A stretch of DNA of 64,000 nt from Sporosarcina aquimarina. GTDB lineage: Bacteria; Bacillota; Bacilli; Bacillales_A; Planococcaceae. Under the pieces are notes generated by a model that worked only from the letters and a program-made list of their open reading frames with translations, ran no database searches and was not told where the DNA came from. Location: the NCBI RefSeq assembly GCF_019748715.1, contig NZ_JACLBZ010000033.1, positions 1 through 64,000 of the forward strand. The letters run 5' to 3'. This document shows, in pieces, positions 16,975 to 26,309 of the stretch. Each line of letters begins with the position of its first letter. Position 1 is the stretch's first letter. The translations under genes and the position numbers were made by a program.

Positions 16975-18108
16975 CTACAATTGATCACTAAAAAGAACTT
17001 GTTTATACAAAGCATCTGTGGAGTGGTTGGGCGAAATGCCCAGCTCCTCCATAACACGTGCTTTAAAATCATGATAGACTTTTATAGCTTCTGTTCGATT
17101 CCCGCTCTGTATATAGTGTTCTAGAAGCTTTTGCAAGACTTGCTCTGAGTATGGATCTAGCTGAAATAATCGTGTGAGATGGAATAGTTTGTTCTTTGCC
17201 TCTCCGATTAAGTCATAGTAATCAATAGTGCGTTCAATTAGCTGATACAACGACTGACGCATGTTCATGGAATGAATATGCGACCATTCGTAGCCTTCCT
17301 GCTCCATATAATCGCCTTTGTACTGATTTATAGCTTCTTCAAAAAGCTGAACATTATCGGGGGTTATTTTAGAATGCTTAATGAGCAAATGTTCGATATT
17401 GATTGCATCACACTGAAAATTTGAGAGGTCCAAACAATAACTTTGATTGGCAAAAGTGATGACTTTTGGATGTCCAATAGTTGCAAGTGTTTTTCGCAGA
17501 TGAGAAAGGGCAGTATGCAATTGAATTTTAGCCTTGTCATATTCCGTATCCGGCCAGAGAATATCGATCAAAACATCTCGGTTGATAAATGTACGATGAT
17601 GTGTGATAAAGAAAGCAAATAACTCTTTTACTTTAGCCGTTTTCCACTTCACCGGCTGGCCATTAGAATACACTGTAAACTCAGCGAAACATTGGATTTT
17701 CAACTCTTCATACGGAACCAGACCTGGCTGCTGAGCGGGTGTAGCCAGAAGATGCTGTCGTAAACGCAAAATGGTTTTTTGCAATCTTTCGTCCGTTAAA
17801 GGCTTTAAAATATAGTCAATCGAATTCAACTCAAACGCCTCTATCGCATAATCTCTATAAGCAGAAACGAAAACGATGCAAACAGATGGATGAACAGATA
17901 AAATATGCTCAGCTAAATCAATTCCATTGATTCCTGGCATTTCAATGTCTAAAAATGCAACGTTAAATGAGAGCTGTTGCAGACCTTCCAGTAAAAGAAG
18001 CGGGTTAGCGAATGTTTTAATGACCTCAAGATCTTCGAAAGTACGAAGCTTGTGCGAAAACAACTGCAATGCTAATGGTTCGTCATCGACTAGGATTGCC
18101 CGAATCAT
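16975..18108 (-). CDS. Response regulator with OmpR-type wHTH and BTAD domain
   Basis: A 377-residue regulator: receiver (1-120; DDE at 8-10, acceptor Asp54 in FLDIEMPG, Lys in YILKPL), a winged-helix DNA-binding domain (about 135-225, KVKELFAFFITHHRTFINRD) and a bacterial transcriptional activator (BTAD) domain (about 235-375) of the SARP/AfsR type. Such REC-wHTH-BTAD proteins occur in Bacillales next to 7TMR-DISM hybrid kinases. It is tail-to-tail with the kinase gene and thus transcribed from its own promoter in 18110-18200. It is expected to receive phosphate from the second kinase module and act on genes nearby, perhaps the polysaccharide operon; not shown by the sequence. Confidence 0.9.
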   Translation of the reverse strand: MIRAILVDDEPLALQLFSHKLRTFEDLEVIKTFANPLLLLEGLQQLSFNVAFLDIEMPGINGIDLAEHILSVHPSVCIVFVSAYRDYAIEAFELNSIDYILKPLTDERLQKTILRLRQHLLATPAQQPGLVPYEELKIQCFAEFTVYSNGQPVKWKTAKVKELFAFFITHHRTFINRDVLIDILWPDTEYDKAKIQLHTALSHLRKTLATIGHPKVITFANQSYCLDLSNFQCDAINIEHLLIKHSKITPDNVQLFEEAINQYKGDYMEQEGYEWSHIHSMNMRQSLYQLIERTIDYYDLIGEAKNKLFHLTRLFQLDPYSEQVLQKLLEHYIQSGNRTEAIKVYHDFKARVMEELGISPNHSTDALYKQVLFSDQL

Positions 18109-18285
18109 CCTTACTCCCCCTTTTAGGACATAACCAATGTATCCATTGTATTCTATTTCTTGTAAAATTTACAGAGTTGAAAAAGAAAGCTTGAAAATTT
18201 CATTTACTAATAAATAGCGCCAGTAATATTTAATAATGAGTAATCTTTTGAGAAAAGGGATTTGTAGCAGTTCAAAATAAATTGC

Positions 18286-18438
18286 ATGCTATGCGGTAGT
18301 GGTACTTATGAAACTGTGATGAAACAGCAAAGTGACGATCTTCTACTAGTGTATGTAGAGGAAATGTATCTGTCATCTACAGTGCTCATCAAAAAAATTA
18401 TCAATGTACAGATGGAAAGATGTTCTGTTCGTGAATGA
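18286..18438 (+). CDS. Possible small ORF or remnant of a longer gene
   Basis: ATG 18286 opens a 50-codon frame (contains LLLVYVEEMYLSSTVLIKK) with amphipathic helical character. No strong SD is present, and the same frame continues past its TGA as SLQEEFKRAVNPVYRSS, then stops, which looks like a decayed longer coding region. I recognise no family. The rest of 18109-18540 shows nothing else. Confidence 0.2.
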   Translation: MLCGSGTYETVMKQQSDDLLLVYVEEMYLSSTVLIKKIINVQMERCSVRE

Positions 18439-18544
18439 AGTTTACAAGAGGAATTTAAAAGAGCCGTGAACCCAGTATATCGAAGCTCGTAGTATGGAAG
18501 AAAACTGGTCGACCATTAAACTAGTTTAAGACGATTAGAAGAAA

Positions 18545-18594
18545 TAAAAAGCGACATCCAATAGGTCAAAACCTATCGGACATCGCTTTTTTAT
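18545..18594 (-). terminator. Intrinsic terminator of the DUF5068 lipoprotein gene
   Basis: Read on the minus strand, AGCGATGTCCGATAGGT / ACCTATTGGATGTCGCT pairs fully if three G-U pairs are allowed, followed by TTTTTATTT. On the plus strand the same positions become A-C mismatches, so the element acts on the minus strand. Confidence 0.8.
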
Positions 18595-19856
18595 TACTTC
18601 ATAGGCAAGTCGAATGTGACCGACTTTTCTTTAAATAACCTTTTGGCATTGCTGTCAGATAACGGACCGAATTGAATCTTCAGTTCCTTCAATAAATCGA
18701 ACTCGTCTTTACGGAAAAGGAAGACGGCCAAAATTTCTTCCTTTTCACCAGGCTGCAAGTCACCATAGAGAGTAGGTTCTAGCATACCTTCTGATAACAT
18801 GGTACCTCGGTTTTGGTCTAAAATTAACCGTTTTTGAATCAATGATTTCGTGATGGCTTCTCCGCTATCGTTCTTCACTTGGAACTTTGCCGTTAATGCA
18901 ACGAGCGGGCCATCGCCGAAATTGCGGAATCGCTCAGCATGAGCTGTTGTCGGCTTAATATTGGCAAATTGTATGCCGTCAAGTGTAATGGTAACTTTAT
19001 CAATTTTCTGTGTTTCATTCATATCTTCCTTTGCGAAGAACAAGTCTTTATCTGCAATGGTGTCCGTTACCATTTTATCGGCGTAAAGATCAGAACTTTT
19101 CGATGCTTTTTCTGCTCCATCTTCGTTGAATGGAATTTTAAAAATGGCTTCCTTGCCGATTCGCTTGTCAAAATCATCTTCCAGCAAGGGAATATCAACA
19201 GTGAACGTTGGGGCTACCAAGCGCTCATACTGATCCTTTGTCATGGTGTACGCTTGCATTCCAGTATATTTTCCAGGAGCGTATTGACGAACGGTATTAT
19301 CTTCATTACCTTTTAGCCAATCATCCCGATCCACAAGGCTGCTTCGCATATATAAGTTTTCAGTACCATCATCGGAAAGCATCATCGTACTTGCATTGTA
19401 AAATACATCTTCATCCAAATTGTTTTCGAATCCTAGTTTATATGTAATAACATATCCTTCGTCTTCATCATCAAAATTATGCTTGGCCGATTCATTCATG
19501 TTCGTGACATGGGCAATTTGGTACTCTTCAATGGCGAGTGACACTTTTTCCGAATATGCGTGTTTCAGATTGGGATCGGTATTCGTGTAAACGATTTCTA
19601 CGTCGCCGCCCGTCTCTTCTTCCAGATACGGATTTATGTTTTCTGCGGATTCGCTGTCACCGCGTTCATCAGATTCTTTGTTTTTTTCTGTTTCAGCTGT
19701 TTCGCTATCATTATTTTGATTGCCTTTTACTTCAGTTTCATTTTCAGGTAGTTCAGTAGCGGATACTTCATCTTCCTTTTCTTGCGCTTTTCCACAAGCA
19801 CCGAGGATGAGAACTGCCGCCAAGATGCTGCCGATCACACTTCGTTTCATATTCAT
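18594..19856 (-). CDS. DUF5068-type lipoprotein
   Basis: A 420-residue secreted lipoprotein. The signal peptide ends in the lipobox LGAC (Cys near residue 21), followed by a Glu/Asn/Asp-rich linker (about 25-75) and a long beta-rich domain resembling DUF5068/DUF4352 proteins of Bacillales. No catalytic motif is visible. GGGGG about 9 bases upstream of the ATG supports the start; an ATG two codons later is also possible. It is monocistronic, with its own terminator. Role unknown, outer face of the membrane. Confidence 0.75.
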   Translation of the reverse strand: MNMKRSVIGSILAAVLILGACGKAQEKEDEVSATELPENETEVKGNQNNDSETAETEKNKESDERGDSESAENINPYLEEETGGDVEIVYTNTDPNLKHAYSEKVSLAIEEYQIAHVTNMNESAKHNFDDEDEGYVITYKLGFENNLDEDVFYNASTMMLSDDGTENLYMRSSLVDRDDWLKGNEDNTVRQYAPGKYTGMQAYTMTKDQYERLVAPTFTVDIPLLEDDFDKRIGKEAIFKIPFNEDGAEKASKSSDLYADKMVTDTIADKDLFFAKEDMNETQKIDKVTITLDGIQFANIKPTTAHAERFRNFGDGPLVALTAKFQVKNDSGEAITKSLIQKRLILDQNRGTMLSEGMLEPTLYGDLQPGEKEEILAVFLFRKDEFDLLKELKIQFGPLSDSNAKRLFKEKSVTFDLPMK

Positions 19857-19997
19857 ATTATTGGGCCCCCTTCATTTACGAGTCATCTACCATATTATTG
19901 TAGCAGGTTATATATTGGTAAAAAGAAGCATTTTTAGAAATAGTCCTTAAGGTTTCATATAAAGGTAATTAATACAGGTAGTCCTAAAAAAGCGACA

Positions 19998-20043
19998 ATA
20001 AAAAAACTCTCTTCACCTAGTGAACAGGCGAAAAGAGGGAGGA
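19998..20043 (-). terminator. Intrinsic terminator of the MFS transporter gene
   Basis: On the minus strand CTCTTTTCGCCT / AGGTGAAGAGAG forms a stem with a 7-base loop followed by TTTTTTTATT. The remaining 19857-20163 shows no gene. Confidence 0.75.
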
Positions 20044-20163
20044 GATAGTATAAACGGTATCTATCATTGAAAATCAATCAGTTATTATAAGAAGTATCTT
20101 GTACATATTCAAACTCCTTTTGGGTTATTTAAATCCTTTCAAATCTCTAAATAACCAAAGTAG

Positions 20164-21630
20164 TCATGGTTTTGAAATCTCTTGATCCTCTCTTGGCGTC
20201 GCGCGATACACAATAAACGATAAAATCAGTGCTACGATCGACATCGCAAACGCAATAAAGTAGACCAATTCCACGCCCGCTACGAGTGCAAGATTCATTG
20301 TTGCAGGATCTTTCGGTGTTTCAGACTGCTGCAACACATGTAATTGGCGAGCATTCATTATACTAATGAAGACGGATACGCCAATCGCTCCTGCAACCGG
20401 CTGTAGTGTCGACATGACAGCTGTACCGTGTGGATAAAGCCGCTTCGGCAATTGATTCAGTCCATTCGTTTCGGCAGGCATCATAATGGCGGAAACCGAT
20501 AGCATGATCAAGATATAGCCAACGACGACTATCCATACTGGGGTATCTACTGTCAATTGGCTCATCATGAACATCGTACCGCTCAATACCAGTGTCGCTG
20601 GAATCATCAGCACACGAGGACCAAATTTATCGAATAGAGAGCCCATGAATGGAGACATAATCCCATTTAAAATACTACCTGGCAAAAGCACCAATCCAGC
20701 CGTCGCAGCTGTAAGCGCAAGAGGACCCTGCATATAAATTGGCAAAATAATTTCTGACGCGAACATAGCCATGATGATAATTAAAAACATGAACACGGCA
20801 TGTGTAAACATTGGGTAACGAAATACTCGCAAGTCCATTATCGGCTCTTTTAGCTTTAATTGCCTCCACGCAAAAAGGAAGATTCCGATGACTCCAATCC
20901 CGATGAATAGCCAAACACTTGGAGTTTGAAATCCATTCGCACTCTCTCCAACGGAACTAAATCCATATACTATTGAACCAAATCCGATAGTTGAAAGGAT
21001 TAACGAAGTAAAATCAATTTTTGGCTTGGTTACTTCAGAGACATTGATTAAATATCTATACGCAAAGGCAATTGAAAATAATGCAAATGGAATGACAATG
21101 ATGAACAAATAACGCCAGCCTAAATATTCAACAATCACGCCTGATAATGTAGGTCCAATTGCAGGCGCAAACATAATGACAAGTCCGATGAGCCCCATTA
21201 TTTTTCCCCGGCGTTCTGGTGGGTAAATCAATAAAAATACATTGAAAATGATGGGCATTAATAGTCCTGTACCGACCGCTTGAATCAATCGTCCTGTTAA
21301 TAGTACAGGGAAGTTAGGGGCACTTGCACAGATGATCGTGCCGATTGTAAATACTGTCATTGTTCCCAGAAACAATTGACGCGTTGTGAACCACTGCAAG
21401 AGCAGGGCAGAAATCGGGATGACAATCGCCATGACGAGCAGGAAGCCTGTCGCCATCCATTGCACTGTTGCCAACTTAATCGAAAACTCATCCATTAGTG
21501 TAATGAGCGCAATATTCAATAACGTTTCGTTCAAAATAGCAAAAAAAGCGCCAATAATTAGCGATAACATGAGCGGCAATACTTTCACATTTGGATTATC
21601 CGCTAAGTACTCATATTGTTTGTTTTCCAT
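20164..21630 (-). CDS. MFS drug efflux transporter, DHA2 (14-helix) family
   Basis: A 488-residue transporter of the EmrB/QacA (LmrB-like) group with about 14 membrane helices. Motif D-like LNIALITLMDEF and the acidic residue in helix 1 (FAILNETLLN) are present, along with the motif C-like antiporter segment APAIGPTLSGVIVEYLGWRYLF. It is expected to expel lipophilic drugs in exchange for protons. SD AAAGAGG lies 7 bases ahead of the ATG. There is no accompanying regulator gene; the neighbour on the other strand is an unrelated methyltransferase. Confidence 0.9.
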   Translation of the reverse strand: MENKQYEYLADNPNVKVLPLMLSLIIGAFFAILNETLLNIALITLMDEFSIKLATVQWMATGFLLVMAIVIPISALLLQWFTTRQLFLGTMTVFTIGTIICASAPNFPVLLTGRLIQAVGTGLLMPIIFNVFLLIYPPERRGKIMGLIGLVIMFAPAIGPTLSGVIVEYLGWRYLFIIVIPFALFSIAFAYRYLINVSEVTKPKIDFTSLILSTIGFGSIVYGFSSVGESANGFQTPSVWLFIGIGVIGIFLFAWRQLKLKEPIMDLRVFRYPMFTHAVFMFLIIIMAMFASEIILPIYMQGPLALTAATAGLVLLPGSILNGIMSPFMGSLFDKFGPRVLMIPATLVLSGTMFMMSQLTVDTPVWIVVVGYILIMLSVSAIMMPAETNGLNQLPKRLYPHGTAVMSTLQPVAGAIGVSVFISIMNARQLHVLQQSETPKDPATMNLALVAGVELVYFIAFAMSIVALILSFIVYRATPREDQEISKP

Positions 21631-21875
21631 TACACAACCTCTTTCATTATTACTAAAGCATTATAATTATAATCGACTACCCGGTGAGTGCAAGTTTTAC
21701 GGATCATTATACGTATATAGCAGAACCGTTTGTTCCAACTCAAGTGTTTTTTCAAGGATATTCTAATGAATGTCTGCTTGCATTATACATGAAAAGACCC
21801 TTTTTCTATGGTACGTTGGGATTACTACTTTTCAAATGAGTACTTGAGTGAAAATATGGAAGGAGAGAGCGAATA

Positions 21876-22478
21876 ATGAACCATTGGAATACACGTTTTC
21901 AATCCGAGAATTACGTTTACGGCAAGGAACCAAATGTTTTTTTGAAGGAATTTCAAAAGAAAATAGAAGTTTCAGGTGATGCACTGACCATAGCAGAAGG
22001 AGAAGGGCGCAATGCTGTTTACTTAGCAGAGCAGGGAATGAACGTCACTACATGGGATTATGCCGAATCGGGTCTTATAAAAACCAGGAAACTTGCAGAA
22101 GAACGGGATGTCAAGATCTCGACAGAGCTGGTTGATTTAAACGAAGCAAGCTGGGAGAAAGACAAATGGGATGAAATCGTGTGCGTTTTTGGTCATTTTC
22201 CGACAGAGCTTAGGCAAAAAACTCTTCAAAGTGTAAAAGAAGCCATAAAGCCAGGCGGTTATTTTCTGACGGAGGTTTATTCAAAATATCAGCTCCCTTA
22301 TAAAAGTGGCGGACCACAAGATATCAATTTTTTATATAAACCCGAAGAATTTTTGGAACTCTTCGAGGAATGGCACATTGTTCACTTTTTCATGGGAGAG
22401 GTTTCGCGCCACGAAGGAGAGCTTCACAATGGACTATCCCATGTTATTCAATTTGTTGGTCAAAAACCGCTGGAGTAA
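21876..22478 (+). CDS. Class I SAM-dependent methyltransferase (TehB-like)
   Basis: A 200-residue protein beginning MNHWNTRFQSENYVYGKEPN, the usual start of a family of small methyltransferases often annotated as tellurite-resistance TehB-like. The SAM-binding motif I is modified (TIAEGEGRNAVYLAEQG), followed by the acidic strand-2 end (TWDYAESGL) and motif DEIVCVFGHFP. The substrate cannot be told. GGAGAGAG precedes the ATG. Monocistronic, followed by a perfect hairpin. Confidence 0.85.
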   Translation: MNHWNTRFQSENYVYGKEPNVFLKEFQKKIEVSGDALTIAEGEGRNAVYLAEQGMNVTTWDYAESGLIKTRKLAEERDVKISTELVDLNEASWEKDKWDEIVCVFGHFPTELRQKTLQSVKEAIKPGGYFLTEVYSKYQLPYKSGGPQDINFLYKPEEFLELFEEWHIVHFFMGEVSRHEGELHNGLSHVIQFVGQKPLE

Positions 22479-22541
22479 AAGAATTACATCCAAGAAATAT
22501 ACTATGTGTAAGTCATTTCATTCTATCTGAATTCAATTGAT

Positions 22542-22567
22542 ATCCCCCACTTATATAAGTGGGGGAT
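22542..22567. terminator. Perfect palindromic hairpin between convergent genes
   Basis: ATCCCCCACTT / AAGTGGGGGAT around an ATAT loop, between the 3' ends of the methyltransferase and topB. There is no immediate T-run on the plus strand, but TTATTTTT lies shortly after. Probably a bidirectional terminator. Confidence 0.6.
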
Positions 22568-22574
22568 GAATCTG

Positions 22575-24725
22575 TTATTTTTCCTGCCTTATGTTAAAAT
22601 CCAAACTCAACTTCCCATCTATTAATGCGAGCGCTGCATTAAATGTGCTACCATTTTGAGCGGTAAAACCTTTGATCACATTGGTTTTCCCTTTCGTACA
22701 TAGCAGTTTCACTTGACTTGGGGTCAGTTTTTTCTTGAGAAATAAACCGGGGAATGTTTGCTTACAACCATTTTTATAATTACTGCAGCCATAGAAGCTT
22801 TTGCGAGCTACGATCGTTCCTTGTTTGCATGTTGGACAAGGGGCGATCTCTTGCGGCGTGTAAGAAGATCTCGATTTTTTAGTGCAAGCCGGCAGTGTCA
22901 CCGTGACCGTTTGGTCTTCCAGTTGTTCCGGGACTTCATTCAACAGCTTTTGAATGAACTTGGCGATTGTATCTAAGAAATGTTGTGCCGATCCTTCACC
23001 CGTCCCAATTTTACGCAAATAACTTTCCCATTTCGCTGTCATGGAAGGACTGGCAAGTAAGTTTCCTTCAATTGCTTGGCAGAGTACGCGTCCTTTATCG
23101 GTTATCGATACTACGTTCTTCGAAACGCTGATATAGCCATGTTTCTTGATCGTTTCGATGATGTTACTTCGGGTCGCTTCCGTACCGAGTCCTTCTACTT
23201 CCTTCAAAATTTCCGTTTCCTCTTTATCCTCAATTAATTTTCCGCATGTTTTCATCATGGCAATTAACTGGCCCTCTGTGTAAGGTTTTGGTGGCTGTGT
23301 TTTGCCTTCCTTAATAGCAATCTCACTGGTAACCGGTTCGTTAAGTTGAAGCGGCGGTAAAGCTTTCTCTTCCTTTTTCTCTTCCTTTGAGGTGCCGAAA
23401 AGTGCCTTCCAGCCAAGGTCACGTTCTGTTTTCCCGACTGTGAAAAATGGCAATCCGTTAACATTCGTCGTTACTTTCGTTTCGGTATACAAATAATCCA
23501 TATGAAACATAGCGAGCGTCGTGCGAACCACTTCTTCATAGAGATTACGCTCAATTCCCGATAATTTAGCAAGAGCCGCTTCAGTAGGAATCTTTTTTGT
23601 CGGGATGATGGCGTAATGTTCCTGAACCTTTGAGCTGTCCACATAGCGTTTTTTAGGTGTCAGAGACGCCGTGAATGGATGGTGAATGAGCTGTTGATAT
23701 GCATTGACTTGGTCGCGCAAATAGGCAAATTCATTCGGTGTAATATGCCGTGTATCGGTACGCGGATAGGAGACAAGTTTCTTTTCATACAGTGTCTGCA
23801 TCGTTTTCAGTACATTGGCAGGGCTTGTCTTCCAACGTCGATTAGCCGTCGCCTGCAAAGTAGACAATGAATGAAGCTGTGGCGGCGGCATCCGTTTGTC
23901 TGTATTTATAACAGACGTGACAACACCAGGAGTATCTAGCTGAATTTGATGTTTCGCTAACAGTTCTTGCACAATTTCGCGCATTGGTTCTTTTACCTTT
24001 GCCTTGCCTTTATACTTGCCATGTTCAGACGTGAAAAGTGCTTCCACTTCAAAGAAGGGTTCTGATACAAACGTTTCGATTTCCTGTTGTCGCTGATAGA
24101 TTAAGTATACCGTCGGGGACTGAACGCGGCCGATCGGAAAGACTTCTTGAATACCTTTTGCCTTTAATAAAAGTGTGTACAACCGAGAACCGTTCATACC
24201 GACAAGCCAGTCACTGATCTGTCGTGCTTTAGCCTCTTCATAGAGCAGCAAATCTTGCCGATTGTCCCGCAAGTTCGCAAAACCTTTTCGTACTTCATCT
24301 ACTTCCAAGGAATTGATCCAAAGTCGCTTAATCGTTTGATTGCGTGCGCCAGTCATGTTGTAAATGGAATAAAAGATGTTGGATCCTTCACGGTCCACAT
24401 CACAAGCATTAATGACGACGTCGGTCGCGCGCATCAATCTCTTCACCGCTTGAAATTGTTCATACTTTCCCTTCGCAATTTGAAATTCATAACGTTCCGG
24501 TAGTATCGGCAAACTCCCAAGCGTCCAGCGATTCCAGCGATTGTCGTACGCTTTTGGTTCTTTTAATTCGACGAGGTGCCCGATGCCCCATGTGATGATT
24601 GCGCCTTGCGGAAAAAGCTGACTTTGCGCTAGTTCGATATGTGTTTTTTGTCGATTTTTTACATTAAAGGCTTCTGCATAGGCTTTTGCCTGGGATGGTT
24701 TTTCGGCTAAAATGACTGGTTTCAT
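22575..24725 (-). CDS. topB: DNA topoisomerase III
   Basis: A 716-residue type IA topoisomerase. The TOPRIM domain opens with PVILAEKPSQAKAYAEAF and has NACDVDREG (acidic DxD). The catalytic Tyr is in SYPRTDTRH (about residue 320). Domain order and length match TopB of Bacillus (about 727 residues). The C-terminus carries one four-Cys zinc-ribbon-like segment (CPTCKQG...CSNYKNGC) and a further DNA-binding tail. It decatenates replication and recombination intermediates. AAAGAGGTG precedes the ATG. No plasmid genes are near, so this is probably the chromosomal enzyme or an extra copy of it. Confidence 0.95.
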   Translation of the reverse strand: MKPVILAEKPSQAKAYAEAFNVKNRQKTHIELAQSQLFPQGAIITWGIGHLVELKEPKAYDNRWNRWTLGSLPILPERYEFQIAKGKYEQFQAVKRLMRATDVVINACDVDREGSNIFYSIYNMTGARNQTIKRLWINSLEVDEVRKGFANLRDNRQDLLLYEEAKARQISDWLVGMNGSRLYTLLLKAKGIQEVFPIGRVQSPTVYLIYQRQQEIETFVSEPFFEVEALFTSEHGKYKGKAKVKEPMREIVQELLAKHQIQLDTPGVVTSVINTDKRMPPPQLHSLSTLQATANRRWKTSPANVLKTMQTLYEKKLVSYPRTDTRHITPNEFAYLRDQVNAYQQLIHHPFTASLTPKKRYVDSSKVQEHYAIIPTKKIPTEAALAKLSGIERNLYEEVVRTTLAMFHMDYLYTETKVTTNVNGLPFFTVGKTERDLGWKALFGTSKEEKKEEKALPPLQLNEPVTSEIAIKEGKTQPPKPYTEGQLIAMMKTCGKLIEDKEETEILKEVEGLGTEATRSNIIETIKKHGYISVSKNVVSITDKGRVLCQAIEGNLLASPSMTAKWESYLRKIGTGEGSAQHFLDTIAKFIQKLLNEVPEQLEDQTVTVTLPACTKKSRSSYTPQEIAPCPTCKQGTIVARKSFYGCSNYKNGCKQTFPGLFLKKKLTPSQVKLLCTKGKTNVIKGFTAQNGSTFNAALALIDGKLSLDFNIRQEK

Positions 24726-24744
24726 AGAAACACCTCTTTCACGT

Positions 24745-24812
24745 ATGAGATGAAACGTTAGTTCTTATAGTTGTATTATCGCATAAATGAGTCAGGTCAT
24801 CTAATATTTGGC
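24745..24812. repeat. Dispersed repeat, partial copy C
   Basis: Shares the segments AAACnTTnGTTCTT, ATTATCGCATA and TCTAAT...TTTGG in the same order with 26110-26162. Located upstream of topB. Confidence 0.4.
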
Positions 24813-24885
24813 TAGAAGCTGAAATTAATATTTAAAGAAATAATCATAACTAATTGATTGCTAAAATAATATATAATAAACTTAG

Positions 24886-24903
24886 TTCAAATGATCGTTT
24901 GAA
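24886..24903 (+). promoter_or_regulatory. Palindrome upstream of the FAD monooxygenase
   Basis: TTCAAATGATCGTTTGAA is a perfect TTCAAA/TTTGAA inverted repeat about 40 bases before the start codon and just after an ATATAATAA -10-like box. It is probably a repressor operator; the regulator is unknown. Confidence 0.4.
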
Positions 24904-24941
24904 TGAAAGGGGCTTGGAAAATAAAATTAGGGGTGGAATAA

Positions 24942-26003
24942 ATGGAGCGTTATGATGTAATTATAGTTGGGGCAGGACAAGCGGGGATTGCTATGGGTTA
25001 TTATTTGAAGCAAGAAGGGCTTTCCTTCTTATTGATAGATTCTAAAGAAAGAATTGGAGACACATGGAGACAAAGGTACGATTCATTAGTTTTATTTACT
25101 ACAAGAAAATATAGCTCCTTACCAGAAATGCAAATGGACGGCCCACCGGAAGGATTTCCAACAAAAGACGAAATTGCAGATTACCTAGAGCAATACGTCA
25201 GTCGTTACGATTTGCCAGTGCATCTTAATACGAAAGTTACAACTATAAAAAAAGAGCGTGGAGTGTTTTATATAGAAACGAGTCGAGGAATTTTAGAAGC
25301 TAAACAAGTTGTAATTGCCTCAGGTGCATTCCAGAAACCTTTTGTTCCGCAAGTTGCAGTTAATAAGACGGGAGGACCATTCCAAATTCATTCTTCTCTT
25401 TATCGTTCGCCTAAGCAACTATTGAAAGGCTCAGTACTGGTTGTTGGTGGTGGTAATTCGGGAGCACAAATTGCGGTTGAGTTAGCCCATGAGAATCCTG
25501 TAACTTTGGCTGTAAGCCGTCCATTTAAATTTTTACCTCTTCACTTTTTAGGGAAAAGTATATTTTATTGGCTGGATCTAATAGGGTTATTGCATGCTGG
25601 TATCAATACCAAAAGAGGAAAGTGGTTCAGCAAACAACATGACCCTATCTTTGGAAGTGAATTAAAGGCTTTGATGAAAGAAGGACGAGCCTGCGTCAAG
25701 CCTAGGGTAGTCAAAGTGGAAGGCAATGAAGTCTCGTTTGAAGATCATAGTGTCCAAAACTTCGAAAATATCATATGGTCAACCGGGTTTATTCCATTTT
25801 ATGATTGGATTCAAATAGATGGTGCTATCTCAGAAAATAGAAAACCTGTCCATAAAAGAGGTATAAGTCCGATAAGAGGTCTATATTTCATAGGATTACC
25901 TTGGCAACATCAACGCGGATCAGCGTTGATCTGTGGGGTTAGCCAAGATGCAAAGTACTTAGTTTCTCATATTGCAGAATTTGTGAAAGAGAATACACTC
26001 TAA
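24942..26003 (+). CDS. FAD/NAD(P)-dependent monooxygenase (CzcO/YceK-like flavoprotein)
   Basis: A 353-residue flavoprotein with an N-terminal FAD-binding Rossmann motif (VIIVGAGQAGIAMGYYL), the following WRQRYDSLVLFTTRKYSSLP typical of flavin monooxygenase-like proteins, and a second NAD(P)H-binding Rossmann motif near residue 170 (VLVVGGGNSGAQIA). The C-terminal WSTGFIPFYDW corresponds to the ATG motif region of this superfamily. The substrate is not determined. The start is supported by AGGGGTGG just upstream. It stands alone behind a palindromic operator. Confidence 0.88.
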   Translation: MERYDVIIVGAGQAGIAMGYYLKQEGLSFLLIDSKERIGDTWRQRYDSLVLFTTRKYSSLPEMQMDGPPEGFPTKDEIADYLEQYVSRYDLPVHLNTKVTTIKKERGVFYIETSRGILEAKQVVIASGAFQKPFVPQVAVNKTGGPFQIHSSLYRSPKQLLKGSVLVVGGGNSGAQIAVELAHENPVTLAVSRPFKFLPLHFLGKSIFYWLDLIGLLHAGINTKRGKWFSKQHDPIFGSELKALMKEGRACVKPRVVKVEGNEVSFEDHSVQNFENIIWSTGFIPFYDWIQIDGAISENRKPVHKRGISPIRGLYFIGLPWQHQRGSALICGVSQDAKYLVSHIAEFVKENTL

Positions 26004-26060
26004 AACGATGCAGAATTCAATAAAACCAAGAAAATTTAAAGTACAGAATTAAAAATCTGA

Positions 26061-26131
26061 CATAATAAGATGACAGGCTCCATAACGGCATCTCTTTAAA
26101 AATATAATGGAAACATTTGTTCTTTTATTAT
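26061..26131. repeat. Dispersed repeat, copy A
   Basis: CATAATAAGATGACAGG and CATAACGGCA are shared with 29905-29971, and the 3' half with the region upstream of topB (24745-24812). Ends are imperfect inverted repeats (CATAATAAGA against TTCTTTTATTAT). The rest of 26004-26309 holds no recognisable gene. Confidence 0.6.
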
Positions 26132-26309
26132 CGCATAGATTGGTGAGGTTTTCTAATTTGGATTAATACGGAAGAGAAAGTAGACACAAGTCAGATAATA
26201 ATTCAGAGTGTTGGCTTTACATTTTCCATATCTGCAGTGAAATAATAATAGATTAAGAGACCGAGTGTATCAACACTCAGTCACGAGGATACTGATTTAT
26301 CTGGGCTTT

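Noticed and set aside
22542..22567. Possible IS200/IS605 end hairpin
   Set aside because: No tnpA or tnpB nearby; position between convergent gene ends fits a terminator better.
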